A DNA stretch of 64,000 nucleotides from Chitinophagales bacterium. GTDB taxonomy: Bacteria; Bacteroidota; Bacteroidia; Chitinophagales; Chitinophagaceae. Shown piece after piece: positions 60,319 through 64,000 of the stretch (its first letter is position 1; every line of letters starts with the position of its first letter). The notes beneath the pieces were generated by a model that was not told the DNA's origin, did not search any database, and worked only from the letters and a program-made list of their open reading frames with translations. Position numbers and translations under genes: made by a program. Location of the stretch: positions 558,001 through 622,000 of the forward strand of contig JAFLBJ010000001.1 of NCBI GenBank assembly GCA_017303415.1. The letters are read 5' to 3'.

Positions 60319-61203
60319 ATGCTAAAGCCTCCACTAGCCTCCATTCTGATAATCCTTCTAACGCTTTGTGCATTAAAGCCCCTTGCCAGTCCGCAGGTTC
60401 CAGACTACATCATCTACAAGGGCGACACGATGGCTACCTATACTTTAATGCTTGAGCAATACTTCCAACTGCAGGAAAAACCGGATCATGGAAGCTTGTT
60501 TGGTCTTAGTTTCCGGGAAGGATCTTCGTTTAGTTGCTGGCGAGGATACCAGGCCATATATAAAATTGAGAATGACAGCCTTTTTCTGGTTGATATTATT
60601 GGGTGTGGTGCACGTAGTAGCGGTAAGATTAACAAGCTTGCCTCCGTTGAAAAACTGAAAACCCTCTTTAAGGATAAATTCCTGAATGAGCGCGTCTTCA
60701 TGTATTGGGTTTCAAATGATATCAAATTTCCGTTGACCAACAAAGTACTGCGTTGGGATGGTGTGTTTTATGTGATTTATGAGCGTGAAAAGGTCATTAG
60801 CATTTCTAATGGAATCATTCTAAAAACAGAGGATGTTCAAAACTATATTAACGACCCAAACAGAATTAACCGCCGGGACAAAAGCAAAATATCAGACCTG
60901 CTTTTCAAAAAACTAAAAAAAGCGAAATGGAAAAACGGTTATGATTATGATTGTTCTGAAAAATACATGATAACAATTGACGAAAATGGCAGTGTTTCAA
61001 AAGTGAGAATGCTACTCTCGGCGGAGGAAATCAAAGAATCCTATGATAAGAACGAATATGAATATTGCATCAACAATATATTAAATGCACTTAAGTCGGT
61101 GAAATTTGATATCATCAAAGACATGGGAAAGCCGATCGCAGAGGAAATTTACATTGAAATTTGGGTTGAGGATAATGGCAAACTTGAAAACTGGACGCAT
61201 TGA
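60319..61203 (+). CDS. Hypothetical exported protein with TonB-like C-terminus
   Basis: A 294-residue protein with a signal peptide (to about KPLASP at 25). The C-terminal 95 residues resemble the TonB carboxy-terminal fold: YMITIDENGSVSKVRMLLS and NILNALKSVKFDIIKDMGKP. The N-terminal part (about 30-190) is of unknown fold with a pair of cysteines (FSCWRGY, DIIGCGARSSG). It lacks the Pro-rich spacer and membrane anchor of a true TonB, so an energy-transducing role is doubtful. Confidence 0.7.
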   Translation: MLKPPLASILIILLTLCALKPLASPQVPDYIIYKGDTMATYTLMLEQYFQLQEKPDHGSLFGLSFREGSSFSCWRGYQAIYKIENDSLFLVDIIGCGARSSGKINKLASVEKLKTLFKDKFLNERVFMYWVSNDIKFPLTNKVLRWDGVFYVIYEREKVISISNGIILKTEDVQNYINDPNRINRRDKSKISDLLFKKLKKAKWKNGYDYDCSEKYMITIDENGSVSKVRMLLSAEEIKESYDKNEYEYCINNILNALKSVKFDIIKDMGKPIAEEIYIEIWVEDNGKLENWTH

Positions 61204-61330
61204 TTTTAACTTCTCGCCGCACGAAATCCTTTATAGCGTAAATCCCCAATCCGCTGATTTCCATAGAAAATCTACTGAAATGCCGCAAGCACGCCGCTAA
61301 AATGCCCGTAAATAGGCGGCGCCATAACCA

Positions 61331-61338
61331 TACATTTG
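61331..61338 (+). promoter_or_regulatory. Putative -7 box for the class C serine hydrolase
   Basis: TACATTTG, an exact TAnnTTTG match, 59 bases before the ATG at 61398. Confidence 0.4.
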
Positions 61339-61397
61339 TACAAGCATGGAAATACAGTATTCTGCCCTTTAATCATTCCATTCCTTAAACCCAAGAC

Positions 61398-62594
61398 ATG
61401 AAAAAAGCATTTTCGTTTTTGCCCATTCTATTATTCGCTTATACCGGCCTGTTCGCCCAAAATAAGCCGGTAATAACCCTGGATGGCCGGAAGATCACCG
61501 AAGAACAAATCGACAAAACAGTTACTCGTTTAATGGAAGCGGCGAATGTTCAAGGGCTGGGCCTGGCCGTTCTCAACAATAAAGAGACGGTTTTTATAAA
61601 ATCCTACGGATATAAAAACAAACCTAAAAATGAATGGCTGGATACGGCCTCCATTATGTACGGCGCTTCTTTTAGCAAGGCTGTTTTTGGCTATTTGACC
61701 CTGAAACTAGTGCAGGAAAAAATCCTGGACCTGGACAAACCGCTCTATCAATACTTAAGCAAGCCCATCGGAGAATACGAGTACTTTTCTGACTTAAAAA
61801 CCGATGATCGCTGGAAATTAATCACGGCCCGAATGTGTTTAAGCCATACAACCGGGTTGCCCAACATTCGCTGGTTTCATCCAACAACCGGCGTGGAAGA
61901 TTCGCTTGGGATTATGAGAATATACTTCGAACCAGGTTCGAAATACGCCTATTCAGGTGAAGGGTTCAAGTTATTGCAATTGGTGGAAGAAGAAATCACC
62001 AAAAAGCCCATTGATGAACTGGCAGTCGAATACATTTTTAAGCCCTTTAACATGACCCGGACCGGTTATGTATGGCACCCTTCTTTTGGTGATGAAAATG
62101 TGGCGGTTGGTCATATGACGAACGGCGCTATAGATATAAAAAGGAAACGTACAGAAGCAGTAGCCGGAGGCTCGCTGGTAACAACCATTGCTGATTATGC
62201 CAGATTCGTAGAGCATATCATGAAAGGGAAAGGCTTGACAAAAAAATTGTTCAAGGAAATGATTAGCCCTCAGATAAAGATCCATTCCCTCACTCAATTT
62301 CCCCCTTTAACAACCGAAACCACGACCGAGAATGACGCTATTCATCTTTCTTATGGCCTGGGTTGGGGACTATTAGACTGCCCAAATGGAAAAGCCTTTT
62401 TTAAGGAAGGCAATGGCGGTGCCTGGAGAAATTACAATATTAATTTTATTGACAAAGGCGTTTCCATTATTCTCTTAATCAATAGCGAAAATGGGGAATC
62501 CATTTTTCAGGAACTCGTGGAAACCCTGGTTGGTCAAACATGCATCCCGTGGAAGTGGCATGGCTATATTCCATATAATAGTTCTGAAAAGTAG
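61398..62594 (+). CDS. Class C beta-lactamase-family serine hydrolase
   Basis: A 398-residue exported hydrolase (signal peptide to GLFAQ at 21). The nucleophile and general base are Ser91 and Lys94 in ASFSKAVF; the YSG of FAYSGEGF-like segment near residue 187 stands for the Tyr motif, and GNGGAWRNYN near 340 for the KTG-like end. The family includes beta-lactamases, D-aminopeptidases and esterases; activity on penicillins is not implied. It is convergent with the class A-like gene. Confidence 0.92.
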   Translation: MKKAFSFLPILLFAYTGLFAQNKPVITLDGRKITEEQIDKTVTRLMEAANVQGLGLAVLNNKETVFIKSYGYKNKPKNEWLDTASIMYGASFSKAVFGYLTLKLVQEKILDLDKPLYQYLSKPIGEYEYFSDLKTDDRWKLITARMCLSHTTGLPNIRWFHPTTGVEDSLGIMRIYFEPGSKYAYSGEGFKLLQLVEEEITKKPIDELAVEYIFKPFNMTRTGYVWHPSFGDENVAVGHMTNGAIDIKRKRTEAVAGGSLVTTIADYARFVEHIMKGKGLTKKLFKEMISPQIKIHSLTQFPPLTTETTTENDAIHLSYGLGWGLLDCPNGKAFFKEGNGGAWRNYNINFIDKGVSIILLINSENGESIFQELVETLVGQTCIPWKWHGYIPYNSSEK

Positions 62595-62657
62595 GTGTCT
62601 GCGCCTTTGTTCGTGTGTGCTGTGCGCTGAAGTCCCGGGACAAAGGGTGTAAAGAAA

Positions 62658-63629
62658 TCATTTTGAAAAATACGCCCACAACAACTTCGAGATCTCCTTT
62701 GTCAGCTTCCAGGCCTCGTTATCCTGGTTCCAGCTCTGGTCCTTGTTGTTCTTGGTAAAAATGGCTACGAGATAGGGATTGCGGGGGGCGTTGACCAAAA
62801 ACACTTCGCTGCGACTGGCATTCACGGCCCCATTCTTACTAAAGACCTCCACAGTGGGCGGTATCTGCGACAAAGCCTCAGCATCCCAATAATTCCGGCC
62901 AAGGAGTCGCAAGGCACGCTCACAAAAACCCTTGCTGACAATGTTCATCCTGTAAATCCTCTCAATCATGGTGGCGATTTCACGAGGGGTGGTCTGCCCC
63001 CAGCCATACTGGTTTCTGTTTTCCTCGCGACCCGGTGTGCGGGAATTGACACGGGTATGTTGAAAGCCGAGACTGTCCATGATCTCATTGATGCGGGTAC
63101 CCGTACCGGCAATCGCCTGTAGCCATAAACTCGCGGTATTGTCGCTGGTGGTGAGCATCAACATCAACAGCTTACTGAGTTCGATCTTTTCACCCGACTT
63201 GAATGACCCGAGGATATCCACCCCGGCATATAACATGGAATCATGGTAAATGAACTCCTGGTGATAGTCGAGTTCCTTTTTCTCCATTTTGTCGAGTATC
63301 CCGATCATGATGGGGATCTTGACGATGGACGCGGTGGGAAAAATGGTGTCTGCCTGGTAGGAAACGGTCTTGCCCGTGCGGAGGTTTTTAATATATATAC
63401 CAATGTCTCCCTGGTAGCCTTGGAGCAAGGGCAGTATTTTTTGCTCTAAGCGATGATCCTTCTTTTGGGAGAAGAGGTTCACCGCAGAGAACAGGAGGAC
63501 GCAGAGTAACGCAGAGGCTTTTACCAGCAGAGCGCGAAGGCGCAAAGTGGCGCTAAGTTCTGGCGCTCCTTGGCGTCCTTGTGCCTTAGCGGTAAAAAAT
63601 CCCCTGAACCCAATTAATCTTCTATCCAT
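62658..63629 (-). CDS. Class A beta-lactamase-like serine hydrolase with repeat-derived N-terminus
   Basis: A 323-residue protein. The catalytic part (from about residue 60) has SxxK in PTASIVKIPIM, the SDN motif in LTTSDNTASLW, and KNG in SKNGAVNASRSE where beta-lactamases have KTG. A glutamate-containing omega loop is suggested by GREENRNQYGWG. Residues about 10-55, including the signal peptide-like ALLVKASALLCVLLFSA, are encoded by a word-like repeat. The ATG at 63629 is the only one before the domain. It may be a peptidoglycan hydrolase relative rather than a resistance enzyme. Confidence 0.87.
   Translation of the reverse strand: MDRRLIGFRGFFTAKAQGRQGAPELSATLRLRALLVKASALLCVLLFSAVNLFSQKKDHRLEQKILPLLQGYQGDIGIYIKNLRTGKTVSYQADTIFPTASIVKIPIMIGILDKMEKKELDYHQEFIYHDSMLYAGVDILGSFKSGEKIELSKLLMLMLTTSDNTASLWLQAIAGTGTRINEIMDSLGFQHTRVNSRTPGREENRNQYGWGQTTPREIATMIERIYRMNIVSKGFCERALRLLGRNYWDAEALSQIPPTVEVFSKNGAVNASRSEVFLVNAPRNPYLVAIFTKNNKDQSWNQDNEAWKLTKEISKLLWAYFSK
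63482..63598. repeat. Word-like repeat at the 5' end of the class A-like gene
   Basis: GCAGAGAACAGGAGGACGCAG, AGCGCGAAGGCGCAAAGTGGC and TTGGCGTCCTTGTGCC are the same kind of words that make up the CTCTGTG and TTCGTGTCC repeats elsewhere. They lie within the coding frame. Confidence 0.6.
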
Positions 63630-63674
63630 CTATAATAATTCGTGAAATCCGTGTAATTCGTTTAATCCGTGAAA

Positions 63675-64000
63675 TCAATCCTTCTTGTAATCGAATACCA
63701 AATAACAAAACCCCTTCACCCCCACATCCAACATACTATCGTCAATATAAAAATCGGGTGTATGATGCGGTGGGGCGTTTTTAGGATCGGTGCCCTTGGG
63801 CATTCCCCCAAAGTAAATAAAGAAGGCCGGGGCCTTTTCACCAAAGTAAGAAAAATCCTCCGCGCCTGTCACCCACTCTCTCGGTTTTACATTTCCCTTG
63901 CCGGCGGCTTTCTCCAGCGAGGGAATCATCTTCTGTACCAGGGCGGGGGCATTATAGGTCACCAATGTTTTGGTATCGATCATCACTTCGATCTCGGCCC
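63675..64000 (-). CDS. M20-family amidohydrolase, C-terminal part (cut by window edge)
   Basis: The last 108 residues of an M20D-type metal-dependent amidohydrolase (hippurate or IAA-amino acid hydrolase group). Visible marks are WVTGAEDFSYFGEKAPAFFI, with the Glu-Asp region, and PPHHTPDFYIDDSMLDVGVK, which holds the conserved metal-binding histidine. The N-terminal metal site lies beyond the window. It is on the same strand as the class A-like gene and 45 bases before it. Confidence 0.9.
   Translation of the reverse strand, partial: AEIEVMIDTKTLVTYNAPALVQKMIPSLEKAAGKGNVKPREWVTGAEDFSYFGEKAPAFFIYFGGMPKGTDPKNAPPHHTPDFYIDDSMLDVGVKGFCYLVFDYKKD

Noticed and set aside
61398-63629. Two antibiotic-resistance beta-lactamases
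   Set aside because: Both have serine-hydrolase motifs, but the second lacks the KTG triad and neither has resistance-specific features or a mobile context; general serine hydrolase calls are safer.

Overview
The window looks like a chromosome segment of a Bacteroidota bacterium, most likely family Chitinophagaceae. The sequence signs are a SusC/SusD pair run by an ECF sigma factor and FecR, GLPGLI and IPExxxVDY family proteins, a Rho factor with a long charged N-terminal insert, PspC proteins under PadR control, several outer-membrane barrels carrying CarboxypepD-like domains, and promoters of the TAnnTTTG type. No rRNA, tRNA, CRISPR array, prophage or intact transposase was seen.

Layout. 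1-11.4 kb: a cut methionine aminotransferase, a two-component system, GLPGLI protein, a small SecA-like protein, an AT-rich pair (astacin-like lipoprotein protease plus barrel), a large beta-barrel receptor and small proteins. 11.4-20.4 kb: a SWIM/SNF2 helicase, the gcvT-SRPBCC-comB operon and the padR-pspC operon. 20.6-25.6 kb: a 2-oxoglutarate dioxygenase, a membrane glycosyltransferase-like protein, an MqsR-like/Panacea toxin-antitoxin pair and an orphan ExbD. 25.9-34.7 kb: one nutrient-uptake locus transcribed leftward (sigma, FecR, SusC, SusD, TlpA). 34.9-51.1 kb: housekeeping and metabolic genes (UspA, AsnS, Rho, MnmH, SelD, FeoB, M28 peptidase, GH2, NTF2). 51.1-56.2 kb: an AT-rich accessory island. 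56.2-64 kb: DNA-deoxyinosine glycosylase, ICL/PEP-mutase, Ada-type repair protein, retropepsin-like protease, two serine hydrolases and a cut M20 amidohydrolase.

The strongest candidate for an undescribed system is the three-gene operon at 52706-55380: a MazG-like NTP pyrophosphohydrolase, a divergent thymidylate-synthase-superfamily protein that keeps the catalytic cysteine and nucleotide-binding residues at canonical spacing, and a family 4 uracil-DNA glycosylase fused to a Panacea/SocA-like domain. The operon lies between two ~70-nt hairpins that share their inner stem, bulges and loop length, while their outer stems differ in sequence but remain paired. A neighbouring protease gene has its own mirrored boundary motifs (GTTATAGGC/GCCTATAAC). 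The arrangement resembles gene cassettes, and the operon reads as a nucleotide-pool and uracil-DNA based conflict system.

The second theme is repeats. An 11-member family of palindromic elements (eight at 106-108 bp, two internally deleted at 71-74 bp, one half copy) sits mostly right after stop codons. One deleted copy is embedded in frame in fecR. Other word-like inverted repeats (CTCTGTG, TTCGTGTCC, TTAGCTA types) fill further intergenic gaps, and one appears to supply the signal peptide of a class A beta-lactamase-like protein.
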